Positions 1 to 8,107 of a stretch of 24,541 nucleotides of DNA are shown piece after piece. The first letter of the stretch is position 1. Every line of letters begins with the position of its first letter. A program made the position numbers and the translations under genes. Origin of the DNA: an uncultured Pseudomonadota bacterium. GTDB lineage: Bacteria; Pseudomonadota; Gammaproteobacteria; Methylococcales; Methylomonadaceae. The notes under the pieces were generated by a model. The model was not told the origin of the DNA and searched no databases. It saw only the letters and a program-made list of their open reading frames with translations. The stretch lies in assembly GCA_903953455.1 (NCBI GenBank), contig CAJBJW010000115.1:1-24541 (forward strand), given 5' to 3'.

Positions 1-454
1 CTTGATTAACTGCCGATTGAACAGTTTGCTGGGTTAATGTGCTCGATAAATTCACGCTAGGCAACTGAATTGATTGTCCCGCAGGCAATGTATCCCCTAA
101 TTTCGTCCCAGAAGTGATAAATTTTAGCGTATCGGTGACTGTCGCTAAAATAGCTGTGTCTTTTTCACTCATGACCGTTGGATTGACTAAAGCATTTGTT
201 TCCAACACAGTTGTTTCAGTGGATGTTGCTAATGTATTTGCAAGAGTTGCAGTCATATCAGTAGTCGTCAACAGTGCGACGTTCAATGCCTCTGCTGATG
301 CCGCAGATGGCGTTGCTAAATTAATCTGATCATTGAGTGCACTTGAGAAGCCTTCAGCTACAACAGAACCTTGCGCTGCTTGTATATTATCTACAACGGG
401 CGTCGCTTGTGCTGTGATTGTATTCGTTTGCGCAGTAGTCGTTACAGTAATCAT
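1..454 (-). CDS. fliK: FliK-like flagellar hook-length control protein, N-terminal part (3' end outside window)
   Basis: The frame is open from an ATG at 454 to the left edge, giving 151 codons. An AGGTAA Shine-Dalgarno lies about 6 bases upstream of the ATG. The protein begins MITVTTTAQTN and is strongly Thr/Ala/Ser-rich with few aromatic residues, as expected for the disordered, exported N-terminal ruler part of FliK. It starts 47 bases after the fliJ stop, the usual place for fliK. FliK measures hook length and switches export specificity through a C-terminal domain that lies outside the window. The assignment rests on position and composition, since FliK N-termini are poorly conserved. 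Another exported flagellar protein is possible. Confidence 0.62.
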   Translation of the reverse strand, partial: MITVTTTAQTNTITAQATPVVDNIQAAQGSVVAEGFSSALNDQINLATPSAASAEALNVALLTTTDMTATLANTLATSTETTVLETNALVNPTVMSEKDTAILATVTDTLKFITSGTKLGDTLPAGQSIQLPSVNLSSTLTQQTVQSAVNQ

Positions 455-501
455 AAGAGTTACCTGTTTATGTAAGTTTTCGTCTTTTACCTAGACTGTT
501 T

Positions 502-951
502 CTAGGTTACGGTATATTTTTTTCGTCCCAAACGCGAAGAATGCTCATCTTGCTCATGTTGTTCACGTTTATTTTCGTGATGCTGCTCTACTTTTAACGC
601 TGATTCGCGGACTTTTTGTATAATTTGTGTATTCTGGTACATCATTTCCCATGTTTTACGTTTGAGTAAAACATCTTGCTCCATGTTTTTGAGAATCTTT
701 TCTTGGCCTGTAATAGCAATATCAAGTTTATCAATAAAGGATCTAAATTCGATTAATCTCGATACTTTTACGCCACCTTTTGCAAATGCATTACACTTAT
801 CGACATAATCGCTACGATATGAACTCAAGCCTTCAACCTGCCCTTTCATTTGGGTCTGTTGTCTTTGTGCTTGACCTAAAACTTCCAAGGATTTTTGCTC
901 TTGGGTAGCTTTAATATCAACAATAACTTGCAATCGCTTTGATCTTTTCAT
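502..951 (-). CDS. fliJ: Flagellar export chaperone/stalk protein FliJ
   Basis: The product is 149 residues, the usual FliJ size. It is Lys/Glu/Gln-rich and almost entirely predicted coiled coil, starting MKRSKRLQVIVDIKATQEQ and ending in a charged His/Glu/Lys tail. FliJ forms the central stalk of the FliI ATPase ring and helps couple ATP hydrolysis and proton flow to flagellar protein export. The gene lies 12 bases downstream of fliI and upstream of the fliK-like gene, the conserved order. FliJ sequences diverge strongly, so identification combines coiled-coil character, length and position. Confidence 0.85.
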   Translation of the reverse strand: MKRSKRLQVIVDIKATQEQKSLEVLGQAQRQQTQMKGQVEGLSSYRSDYVDKCNAFAKGGVKVSRLIEFRSFIDKLDIAITGQEKILKNMEQDVLLKRKTWEMMYQNTQIIQKVRESALKVEQHHENKREQHEQDEHSSRLGRKKYTVT

Positions 952-963
952 GGAACACTCGCT

Positions 964-2313
964 TTAACGTAAATTTAATAACAGTTCTAATTGATGCAAC
1001 CCTTTTTCGATGTCTACTGATTCATCCATATCCTGCTGTAAAAACTCCAATATCACTGGATGTTTTTCTATCGCTTTGTCAATTCGTGGATCAGAGCCGG
1101 GTTGATATGCACCAACACTAATTAAATCTTTATTTTGCTGATAAATTGAATATAAACGCCGCAAATCTCGTGCCAATTTCAAATGATTTGCATTTGAAAT
1201 GTCTGGCATGACTCGACTCACCGATGCTTCAATATCAATAGCGGGAAAATGTCCAGCCTCAGCTAATGAACGTGATAAAACAATATGCCCATCAAGTACC
1301 CCTCGCGCAGCGTCAGCAATCGGATCATTAATATCATCACCCTCTGTTAAGACCGTATAAAACGCGGTAATTGAACCACCGCCTTCATCTGCATTGCCAG
1401 CTCGCTCAACTAAATGCGGCAATTTCGCAAACACAGAAGGCGGATAGCCTTTTGTAGCAGGCGGCTCATCAATAGCGAGTGCAATTTCCCGATGCGCTTG
1501 TGCAAAACGAGTCAGTGAATCCATTAACAATAAAACGTCTTTACCTTGATCTCTAAAATACTCTGCAACACTCGTTGCCAGTAATGCACCATGAACACGC
1601 ATTAGCGGTGGACAATCTGCGGGACTTGCAATAATCACAGCACGTTTTAAGCCCTCTTCCCCTAATGTTTTCAATACGAATTCATTCACTTCTCGTCCAC
1701 GCTCACCCACTAACCCAACAACAACAATATCAGCGTTAGTAAATTTCGTCATCATGCCAAGCAGGATACTCTTTCCCACACCGGTTCCAGCAAATAAACC
1801 CATGCGTTGACCACGACCCACCGCAAGAATGGAATTAATTGCACGAATTCCAACATCCAAAGGTTCTCTAATGGGTTTGCGCGAAAGCGGGTTAATCGTC
1901 TTTCCATTTAATGAAATTTGCGCTGTTGTTCGCAATGGTCCTTTATCATCCAGCGGATTTCCTGCTCCATCAAGTACGCGCCCAAGCAATCCAAATCCCA
2001 CTTTTGCTAAGCTATTTTTTCCCATTGGGATAACGCGACAATCAGGCTCTAAACCATGAACCTCAGAAGTTGGCATCAAAAAAACTTTCGAACCTGAAAA
2101 ACCAACTACTTCCGCTTCAATCATGCGACCATTTTTTGTCTCAATCTGACAACGCGAACCAATTGCAGCACGACAACCTACCGCTTCGAGGGTGAGCCCC
2201 ACCATACGCGACAGTTTACCTTCCACAACTAAGTCGTGAGGTATATCGGCACGTTCTTCATAAACCTTTAATCTTTCTAACCAGTTTTCACAACGATTAG
2301 CTTTGGGGATCAT
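964..2313 (-). CDS. fliI: Flagellum-specific ATPase FliI
   Basis: This 449-residue ATPase energises the flagellar type III export apparatus at the inner face of the membrane. Visible motifs are the Walker A loop AGTGVGKS (about residues 175-182), the GERGREV segment carrying the catalytic Glu (about 204), and the Walker B stretch DVLLLMDSLTRF (about 259-270), in the order of F1-beta-like ATPases. I place the start at the ATG at 2313, which has GAGGAA 4 bases upstream. It overlaps the fliH end by 17 bases. A longer frame opens only with a TTG at 2343 and would add ten unlikely residues. It sits between fliH and fliJ in the fliE operon, and the overlap suggests translational coupling. Confidence 0.97.
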   Translation of the reverse strand: MIPKANRCENWLERLKVYEERADIPHDLVVEGKLSRMVGLTLEAVGCRAAIGSRCQIETKNGRMIEAEVVGFSGSKVFLMPTSEVHGLEPDCRVIPMGKNSLAKVGFGLLGRVLDGAGNPLDDKGPLRTTAQISLNGKTINPLSRKPIREPLDVGIRAINSILAVGRGQRMGLFAGTGVGKSILLGMMTKFTNADIVVVGLVGERGREVNEFVLKTLGEEGLKRAVIIASPADCPPLMRVHGALLATSVAEYFRDQGKDVLLLMDSLTRFAQAHREIALAIDEPPATKGYPPSVFAKLPHLVERAGNADEGGGSITAFYTVLTEGDDINDPIADAARGVLDGHIVLSRSLAEAGHFPAIDIEASVSRVMPDISNANHLKLARDLRRLYSIYQQNKDLISVGAYQPGSDPRIDKAIEKHPVILEFLQQDMDESVDIEKGLHQLELLLNLR

Positions 2314-3031
2314 GATCTTCCTCAGGTATAAATTCTTCCCCAAATAGGGATTCGAGTACCGTTCCTAGTCGATTTTCAATGGTCGCATCAACGTGTGAAA
2401 CGTCGCTATCTACTTTGCATCCACCACGTGTTAGAGAGGAATCTTCTAAAATTTTCCACGCAGACGGTGTGTCATTTAAACCTAAATTAAATCGTACTAA
2501 TTCAGCGTCTTCAGGATGAAGATAAATTGTAATATTTTGTGATGCTAAGGGTAGCGCGTTGACAGCGGCTTTCACTGCTGCAATTACCTGCCCTGAATCA
2601 AGCTCAATTTCCCGATGCAAAATTTGTTTTGCAATTTTAACCGCTAAATTAGCTAAAGCATGTTCGACGCGATCATCTAGGTTCTTGAAAGGCTCAGTCA
2701 ATGATTCGAGCAATGTCACGAGTTGATTCGTGCGCACCTCAATGAGATGCACATTTTCATCGTATCCTTTTTTAGAACCCTCAACAAAGCCTTGCTTGTA
2801 ACCTTCTTCTTTACCAACAGCAAAACCTTCAGATTGAGCTTGCTTTTGGATAGCTTCAATTTCTTCAACGGTCAATTGGGGAACGAGAGGCTCTTCTTCA
2901 ATAAGAAGCAGTTCTTCCTCTTCAATTTCTTCCTCATAACTACCATCTGCACCAAAATTAGGCGTCGCCCACAAACGCAGCGACTCTAATTCGCTATCCG
3001 TAAAACGTGGACGATTAGACGAGCTGCTCAT
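2297..3031 (-). CDS. fliH: Flagellar assembly protein FliH (FliI regulator)
   Basis: The product is about 244 residues. It has an acidic N-terminal part (run EEEIEEEELLLIEEE near residues 35-50), then a helical segment with small-residue periodicity (GFAVGKEEGYKQGFVEGSKKG), the GxxxG-type repeats typical of FliH. A C-terminal domain (EIELDSGQVIAAVKAAVNAL onward) is related to the F-ATPase peripheral stalk. FliH dimers bind FliI and dock it at the export gate. GTG (3034) and ATG (3031) are adjacent possible starts; I use the ATG, preceded by GGAG. The gene overlaps the end of fliG by 17 bases and fliI by 17 bases. Confidence 0.93.
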   Translation of the reverse strand: MSSSSNRPRFTDSELESLRLWATPNFGADGSYEEEIEEEELLLIEEEPLVPQLTVEEIEAIQKQAQSEGFAVGKEEGYKQGFVEGSKKGYDENVHLIEVRTNQLVTLLESLTEPFKNLDDRVEHALANLAVKIAKQILHREIELDSGQVIAAVKAAVNALPLASQNITIYLHPEDAELVRFNLGLNDTPSAWKILEDSSLTRGGCKVDSDVSHVDATIENRLGTVLESLFGEEFIPEEDHDPQS

Positions 3032-4031
3032 CACCCGCTCCTAAGCTAATCTCACCTGCTTCAGCCAAACGTTTCGCAATAACCAAAATATCTTTTTGTG
3101 ATTGCTCAACATCCGCGAGTTTCGCAGGTGGTGAAGCGGCCAAATCGTCTCGTAACATTTCTGCCGCACGTTTTGACATATTCGAGAAGATTTTTTCTTT
3201 AAGTGTGTTATCAACACCACGAAGCGCGAGAAGCAAGTTACCTGTAGCAACCTCACGAAGAAGTGTCTGCATACCACGATCATCAACGTTAATAAGATCT
3301 TCAAAGGTAAACATTTTTTCTTGGATTTCAGCCGCCAATTCTGCACGAACCTCAATAATTTCCGTCATCAACAATTCAGTTGCTGTGTGATCCATGAAGT
3401 TCAAGATACTCGCAGCAGTATCAATACCACCAAGTGCAGTCGATTTCACGTTATCAGATCCTGTTAATTGTTTTTCCATGACCAAATCAAGTTCACGAAG
3501 CGCTTGAGGTTGAATACCCTGCATTGTTGCAACACGCATCAATAAATCTGGGCGAATTGCAGCAGGGAATTGCATCATAACCTCACCAGCTTGCTCAGGC
3601 TCCATGAGTGACAATAAGGTGGCGATAATCTGTGGATGTTCGTCACGAATAATATCCGCAATTGAGCGTGTATCAAGCCATTTGAGCTGATCGATACCTT
3701 TCGATGGCCCCGTACTTTGGAAAATACGATCCAAAATACCACTCGCTCTCTCTACGCCTAGTGCATTGACTAAAACCGTACGGATGTAATCATCTGAGTT
3801 CATACCCAAAGGCGTGGCCGATTTTGAGTCAGTAATAAAATCTTCTAACACTTCCTCAATGAGCGACACGGAAATATCATTCACCTGTGACATGGCCGTC
3901 ACAATCGTTTGTACTTCACGCGAATTCATTTGTTTAAGTACGTTTGAGGCTTTGTCCATCCCGACCGCAAGAAGTAAGATTGCTGCTCGATCGGTTTGCC
4001 GCATTAAAATTTGGGGTTCTTCACTATTCAT
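3015..4031 (-). CDS. fliG: Flagellar motor switch protein FliG
   Basis: The 338-residue product matches the usual FliG length (about 330-340). The N-terminal domain (RAAILLLAVGMDKASNVLKQM) should bind FliF. The middle part contains the EHPQIIATLLS armadillo-type motif. The C-terminal domain carries the torque helix region with alternating charges (LRGVDNTLKEKIFSNMSKRAAEMLRDDL). FliG sits on the cytoplasmic face of the MS ring, interacts with the MotA stator, and takes part in direction switching. The ATG at 4031 lies inside the end of fliF, an 8-base overlap, so the two are probably translationally coupled. Confidence 0.97.
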   Translation of the reverse strand: MNSEEPQILMRQTDRAAILLLAVGMDKASNVLKQMNSREVQTIVTAMSQVNDISVSLIEEVLEDFITDSKSATPLGMNSDDYIRTVLVNALGVERASGILDRIFQSTGPSKGIDQLKWLDTRSIADIIRDEHPQIIATLLSLMEPEQAGEVMMQFPAAIRPDLLMRVATMQGIQPQALRELDLVMEKQLTGSDNVKSTALGGIDTAASILNFMDHTATELLMTEIIEVRAELAAEIQEKMFTFEDLINVDDRGMQTLLREVATGNLLLALRGVDNTLKEKIFSNMSKRAAEMLRDDLAASPPAKLADVEQSQKDILVIAKRLAEAGEISLGAGDEQLV

Positions 4032-5802
4032 CTTTCTTAATCCATAGTTTTAACACTTGAGCAACAATTTTTGGATCATCATCAACTAAGCGTTTCAAGT
4101 AATCCAAACGACTTTGATATGTTTTAGGCTCATCAAGTGACGCGAGTAATTCAGCCATTTTATCTTGATCATCTTCCGTTAATGCCAGTGGTTTACCATT
4201 GTCATCGAGAACAAATCCCGCTGCAAGTAGCGCCGCAACTCGAGACTGCTCTTCTGCTTCAACAATGGCACGTTTTTCATCATCATCTTTGGCAATCAAG
4301 CTACGAATAGTTGGGCGCAATATACCAAAGATGAGGAACAAGATAGCGAGTACGGCAACAGCTTGTTTTATTAAATCAACAAACCAAACCTCTTTCCATA
4401 ATGGCAAATCTGGTGGCCCATCAACATCAACACCTCTAAAGCTGACATTCGTCACCGTCACCTGATCACCGCGTCCACTATCAAAACCCACTGCCTGCTT
4501 AACTAAATCATTGAAACGATTTAAATCTTCTTGCGCATAAGGTTGTGTTTTAGTGGCGACACCATCGGATTGAACAATATGTCGATCATCAACCACCACG
4601 GCAACTGATAAGCGTCTAAGCATGCCTGAAGCCAAGCGAGTGTGCGTGATAGTTTTATCTAGCTCGAAATTACGTGTTGCTGTTTTAGATGCATAACCTT
4701 GCTTTCCTGTCGTATCCGCCGCAGCTGAATTCGGCTGAGCGGGCGGAATAGCTTCGATAGCGGCACCAGCAGGTGTTGGTTGATTGGTTAATGCACCAGG
4801 AACACCTTGTGGATTTTCTTTATTTTGTTCTTCTGTTGTTTGCTCACTGCGTAATGCTGGCAAATCTGGATTGAACATTTCTTGCGTTTTGTCGGTTTCA
4901 GTAAAATCAACATCCGCTGATATTTGTACTCGCATTGCCTCCGAACCAACAAGAGGCGACATGATATTCTCAATGCGATGCATCAAATGTTCTTCGATGT
5001 TTGTTTTATACTCGAATTGACTAGTCGTCAAATTTCCGGCGTTATCTGCATGTGAATTGAGTAACTGCCCTTTATAATCAACAACGGTAACGTGATCAGC
5101 ATCAAGTTGCGGCACACTTGAAGAAACTAAGTGAACAATCGCATCTACCTGCCCTTTATCAAGTGCACGGCCCTGATAGAGATGCACAATAACAGAGGCA
5201 CTGGGTTTTTTACGTTCACGAACAAATACCGACTGCACTGGCAAGGCCAATAACACCCGCGCTGATTTCACGTTTTGAATGGACATGATAGTCCGTGCAA
5301 TCTCACCTTCTAAAGCGCGCTGGAATCTTGACATCTCCGCATTCTTGCTAGTGCCAAAACTTTGTTCTTTATCGAGTAATTCGTAGCCTAAACTATTACT
5401 TTTAGGAAGACCTTGCGCAGCTAATTTAAGTTTAATTTCATTAACTTTATCAGACATGACCATAATGCCGCCGCCTTCTTCGATTTTATATTTCACGCCT
5501 TGGGCGTTTAATGAATCGAGAATTTCAGCGGTATCTTTGTCATTTAGCTCAACGTAAAGTCGTGCGTAATTTGCGTCTTGCGACCAAAGAACGACAGCAA
5601 TACCAATTGCAACACTCAGTGCTAAACCCACCATAAGGGCAATTTGTCGTGCCATGGTAAGTTTTGCGAGTCCGCGTATAGCTGGATGGCCTTCGAGGTT
5701 AAGTCCGGCAATAAAGCCTTCAGCGCCCCCCGCGTTACCTGTTGTTATATCCGTTCCACTATCAGCAGTAGTGAGCGGATTCATGCTATTTTGTTCACTC
5801 AT
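4024..5802 (-). CDS. fliF: Flagellar MS-ring protein FliF
   Basis: The 592-residue protein has two membrane segments, at about residues 52-73 and 478-496, flanking a large periplasmic region with YscJ/FliF-type ring motifs (NYARLYVELNDKDTAEI; RALEGEIARTI; ARVLLALP). The periplasmic part contains a low-complexity Pro/Ala/Gln/Asn-rich linker at about residues 330-365. The cytoplasmic C-terminus (YQSRLDYLKRLVDDDPKIVA) is the FliG-binding tail. FliF forms the inner-membrane MS ring that templates the basal body. The gene starts 22 bases after the fliE stop and overlaps fliG. Confidence 0.97.
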   Translation of the reverse strand: MSEQNSMNPLTTADSGTDITTGNAGGAEGFIAGLNLEGHPAIRGLAKLTMARQIALMVGLALSVAIGIAVVLWSQDANYARLYVELNDKDTAEILDSLNAQGVKYKIEEGGGIMVMSDKVNEIKLKLAAQGLPKSNSLGYELLDKEQSFGTSKNAEMSRFQRALEGEIARTIMSIQNVKSARVLLALPVQSVFVRERKKPSASVIVHLYQGRALDKGQVDAIVHLVSSSVPQLDADHVTVVDYKGQLLNSHADNAGNLTTSQFEYKTNIEEHLMHRIENIMSPLVGSEAMRVQISADVDFTETDKTQEMFNPDLPALRSEQTTEEQNKENPQGVPGALTNQPTPAGAAIEAIPPAQPNSAAADTTGKQGYASKTATRNFELDKTITHTRLASGMLRRLSVAVVVDDRHIVQSDGVATKTQPYAQEDLNRFNDLVKQAVGFDSGRGDQVTVTNVSFRGVDVDGPPDLPLWKEVWFVDLIKQAVAVLAILFLIFGILRPTIRSLIAKDDDEKRAIVEAEEQSRVAALLAAGFVLDDNGKPLALTEDDQDKMAELLASLDEPKTYQSRLDYLKRLVDDDPKIVAQVLKLWIKKDE

Positions 5803-5824
5803 TGTCTAATCACAGTTGGTTGGA

Positions 5825-6139
5825 TTACATGGGCATATTCATGACATCTTTGTAGGCTTCAACTAACTTGTTTCTAACCTGCAACATGGCTTGAAAAGAG
5901 ACGCTCGCTTTTTGTGATGCCACCATCACTTCAGCAAGATTCATGGTTTTATCACCGCCCTCAAAAGCGGATTTAAATTTAGCAGCGACCTGCTGTTTTT
6001 CATTTACACCGTCAATGGCTTGCTTTAATACCGAGCCAAAATCAATGCCTTCAGAAGGTGCCTCAGGCACTTTATTTCCGACGACAGCAGATAAATTGCG
6101 AATTTGATCTAAAGCGGATGTGATGCGAATATCATTCAT
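5825..6139 (-). CDS. fliE: Flagellar hook-basal body protein FliE
   Basis: The 104-residue product is the typical FliE length. It ends with the conserved helical region (NLAEVMVASQKASVSFQAMLQVRNKLVEAYKDVMNMPM, given here by its core NLAEVMVASQKASVSFQAM). FliE is the adaptor between the MS ring and the proximal rod. It is the first gene of the operon; the ATG at 6139 has an AGAGAGAA purine run upstream. A -24/-12 promoter ends 39 bases upstream of the ATG, so fliE is probably transcribed directly from it. Confidence 0.96.
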   Translation of the reverse strand: MNDIRITSALDQIRNLSAVVGNKVPEAPSEGIDFGSVLKQAIDGVNEKQQVAAKFKSAFEGGDKTMNLAEVMVASQKASVSFQAMLQVRNKLVEAYKDVMNMPM

Positions 6140-6177
6140 TTTTATTCTCTCTTAATCAGGGCGTTTGTATTATTTTA

Positions 6178-6193
6178 TGCACAATTTATGCCA
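6178..6193 (-). promoter_or_regulatory. Sigma-54 (-24/-12) promoter of the fliE operon
   Basis: Read on the minus strand the site is TGGCAT-AAATT-GTGCA. It keeps the invariant GG at -24 and GC at -12 with the required 10 bases between them, close to the family consensus TGGCAC-N5-TTGC. The start of transcription would fall near 6167, giving a leader of about 28 bases before fliE. A sigma-54 activator gene lies immediately upstream, so sigma-54 dependence fits. Confidence 0.8.
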
Positions 6194-6248
6194 CATAATA
6201 AGTAAAGGAGGGTGCATTTGATTTATTTACCCTGACATAAGATTTTCA

Positions 6249-6284
6249 CTGTATTAAACGCCATGATTATGACGTTTAATACAG
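6249..6284. promoter_or_regulatory. Perfect 12-bp dyad between fleQ and fliE: candidate FleQ enhancer site or fleQ terminator
   Basis: CTGTATTAAACG (6249-6260) and its exact reverse complement (6273-6284) flank a 12-base centre. The dyad lies about 80-115 bases upstream of the predicted fliE start of transcription, a normal enhancer position for a sigma-54 activator. It is also 45 bases past the fleQ stop, so it could be an RNA hairpin ending that message. No U-run follows on either strand and the loop is long for an intrinsic terminator, so I favour an operator role. Confidence 0.5.
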
Positions 6285-6329
6285 AATAGCCGCTTTATTC
6301 AGTCAAGAATACGACAAAGTGACGGGAAT

Positions 6330-7880
6330 TTATCTTGATAAATCAAATTTACGCAATTTTTCTACCAATGTAGTTCGACGCATACCTAAACGTTTCGCGG
6401 CATGGGCAACAACGCCATTACATTCATCTAAAGCTTGACGAATTAAATTTAATTCTAATGTATTGAGGTATTCTTTTAAATCAATCCCTTCTTCGGGTAA
6501 TTGAGTAATATTATCAAATTCATCAATTTCCCTAGGTGCCATCAACTCTTGCATTTCTTCATAAGTTGTCTGTGTTGCGTTTTCGACGATCATTGCCGTT
6601 ACTTTAATTGTTTCAGCAAAGTTTTGATTGTCATGCACCGATTCTTCGATTTGCATTTGATCTGCATTATCAACGCGATTAACTTTGAATTTTTCCGGCA
6701 AATCATCCACATCGACTTGGGCACTAGGATAAATAATGGCTAAACGCTCAATTAAATTCGCCAATTCACGTACATTTCCAGGCCATTCGTAACCCATCAA
6801 TGTGGCGAGCGCATTGGGCGTTAATTTAATAAAACCGCGATTACTGCTTTGCATTCTCGCAACTAAATCTTCGATTAAGACCGGAATATCGTCTGATCGA
6901 TCTTTTAATGGTGGCATTTCAATGGGAAATACATTGAGTCGATAAAATAAATCTTCTCTGAAGCGATTATTCACAATTTCTTCTTCAAGATTACGATGCG
7001 TCGCTGCAATAACTCGAACGTCACATTGCATCACTTTATTGCCACCTACTCGCTCAAACGTTCGCTCTTGCAAGACACGCAGTAATTTTACTTGCATTGA
7101 AAGTGGCATATCGCCAATTTCATCTAAAAATAATGTACCACCTTCCGCCATTTCAAAGCGCCCTTGACGAGATGTTAACGCGCCCGTAAAGGCACCTTTC
7201 TCATGGCCAAATAATTCACTTTCAAGGAGCTCAGAGGGAATTGCACCGCAATTAATAGGTACAAAGGGTTTTGCATTACGCGTAGAGGCATCATGAAGCG
7301 CATTCGCAACAACTTCCTTGCCCGTGCCCGATTCACCTAAAATGAGCACTGTTGCATCAGACTGCGCTACTTGCGCGATCAATTTTCGAATATGCACCAT
7401 AGATTCACTTATACCTTTTAAGCGCGTGGCAACAGTTGAAAGAATGGCAGGATTTTCAACCGAATGCAGCACTAAGGTGGTTTGTGTATTGGTGGATTTA
7501 TTTGATAGTGAGGTGTTGTGAATGGGGAGTTTTGCTAACAGGGGAATTAATTGGGTATGTTTTACTGGCCACGGCAAAACATGAAAGAGTTTTTCATGTA
7601 TTTCCGATGCATTTTCAAGCGCAAATTCTGCAATAAAAATAACAGGAATTTTATTTGCCATCCCGATGACTTCATTGAGAATCGTATCCTGCTTACGTAT
7701 ACCTTCTCCGATAAAAACACCACAAACAAAATTAATTTCTTGCACGTAATTGGCGTAATTTTCTGATCCAATGGTTTTTACCTGATGCCCCATAAACTGA
7801 AAAATAATTTCAATTTCTTGGATGCGCGACAAATTATCGTCGATTAACAAAATAGGAGGTAATGCCATATTTTCACTCAT
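6330..7880 (-). CDS. fleQ: FleQ/FlrA-type sigma-54-dependent flagellar master regulator
   Basis: The 516-residue protein has three domains. The N-terminal receiver-like domain (about 8-120) has the DD pair at 14-15, but the expected phosphoacceptor region reads VCGVFIGEG with no Asp, as in FleQ. The AAA+ domain (about 155-385) has Walker A GESGTGKE (182-189), the sigma-54 contact loop GAFTGA (229-234) and Walker B GGTLFLDEIGD (247-257). A C-terminal Fis-type helix-turn-helix (about 485-512) ends RRTTLVEKLRKF, nearly the Pseudomonas FleQ sequence as I recall it. In Pseudomonas FleQ binds c-di-GMP and activates the fli genes. The linker at about 400-465 is acidic and appears longer than in FleQ. 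Starts at 7880 or at an internal ATG (7868) are both possible; neither has a strong Shine-Dalgarno. Confidence 0.92.
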   Translation of the reverse strand: MSENMALPPILLIDDNLSRIQEIEIIFQFMGHQVKTIGSENYANYVQEINFVCGVFIGEGIRKQDTILNEVIGMANKIPVIFIAEFALENASEIHEKLFHVLPWPVKHTQLIPLLAKLPIHNTSLSNKSTNTQTTLVLHSVENPAILSTVATRLKGISESMVHIRKLIAQVAQSDATVLILGESGTGKEVVANALHDASTRNAKPFVPINCGAIPSELLESELFGHEKGAFTGALTSRQGRFEMAEGGTLFLDEIGDMPLSMQVKLLRVLQERTFERVGGNKVMQCDVRVIAATHRNLEEEIVNNRFREDLFYRLNVFPIEMPPLKDRSDDIPVLIEDLVARMQSSNRGFIKLTPNALATLMGYEWPGNVRELANLIERLAIIYPSAQVDVDDLPEKFKVNRVDNADQMQIEESVHDNQNFAETIKVTAMIVENATQTTYEEMQELMAPREIDEFDNITQLPEEGIDLKEYLNTLELNLIRQALDECNGVVAHAAKRLGMRRTTLVEKLRKFDLSR

Positions 7881-8037
7881 TTAAACTATTTATATACGAT
7901 TATTTTTAAGTGTAAGGTGCTTTTTTCAACGCATAAAGCACGGCTTTGAATCAAAATACTTTTCGTTTTTCAGTTCATTATTGCATTTTATTTAAGTAAT
8001 TTGAATCGATATACAAAAAAAGCCTACTTTTTAGCAC

Positions 8038-8066
8038 TTGACAAAAATTTACCAACGTAGACACTA
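8038..8066 (+). promoter_or_regulatory. Possible sigma-70 promoter for the CorB-like gene
   Basis: A perfect -35 box TTGACA (8038-8043) is followed 17 bases later by a weak -10, ACACTA (8061-8066). It lies in the 220-base intergenic region divergent from fleQ, which otherwise shows only AT-rich sequence and a 7-bp inverted repeat (7917-7923 / 7935-7941). The poor -10 keeps confidence low. Confidence 0.35.
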
Positions 8067-8107
8067 GTCATGTCTAAACAACCCAGTGAGCGTTTTCATT
8101 GAACGAT

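Noticed and set aside
114..329. 71-codon plus-strand ORF
   Set aside because: It lies opposite the fliK-like N-terminal frame, mirrors its repetitive Thr/Ala codons and has no ribosome site.
2314..2343. Longer fliI starting at TTG 2343
   Set aside because: The ATG at 2313 has a strong GAGGAA ribosome site and the standard FliI length.
3041..3355. 104-codon minus-strand ORF inside fliG
   Set aside because: Out-of-frame shadow of fliG on the same strand, with no recognisable domain.
8070..8102. Ten-codon ORF ending at the CorB-like start, a possible leader peptide
   Set aside because: No ribosome site, it lies at or before the predicted transcription start, and its residues suggest no attenuation mechanism.
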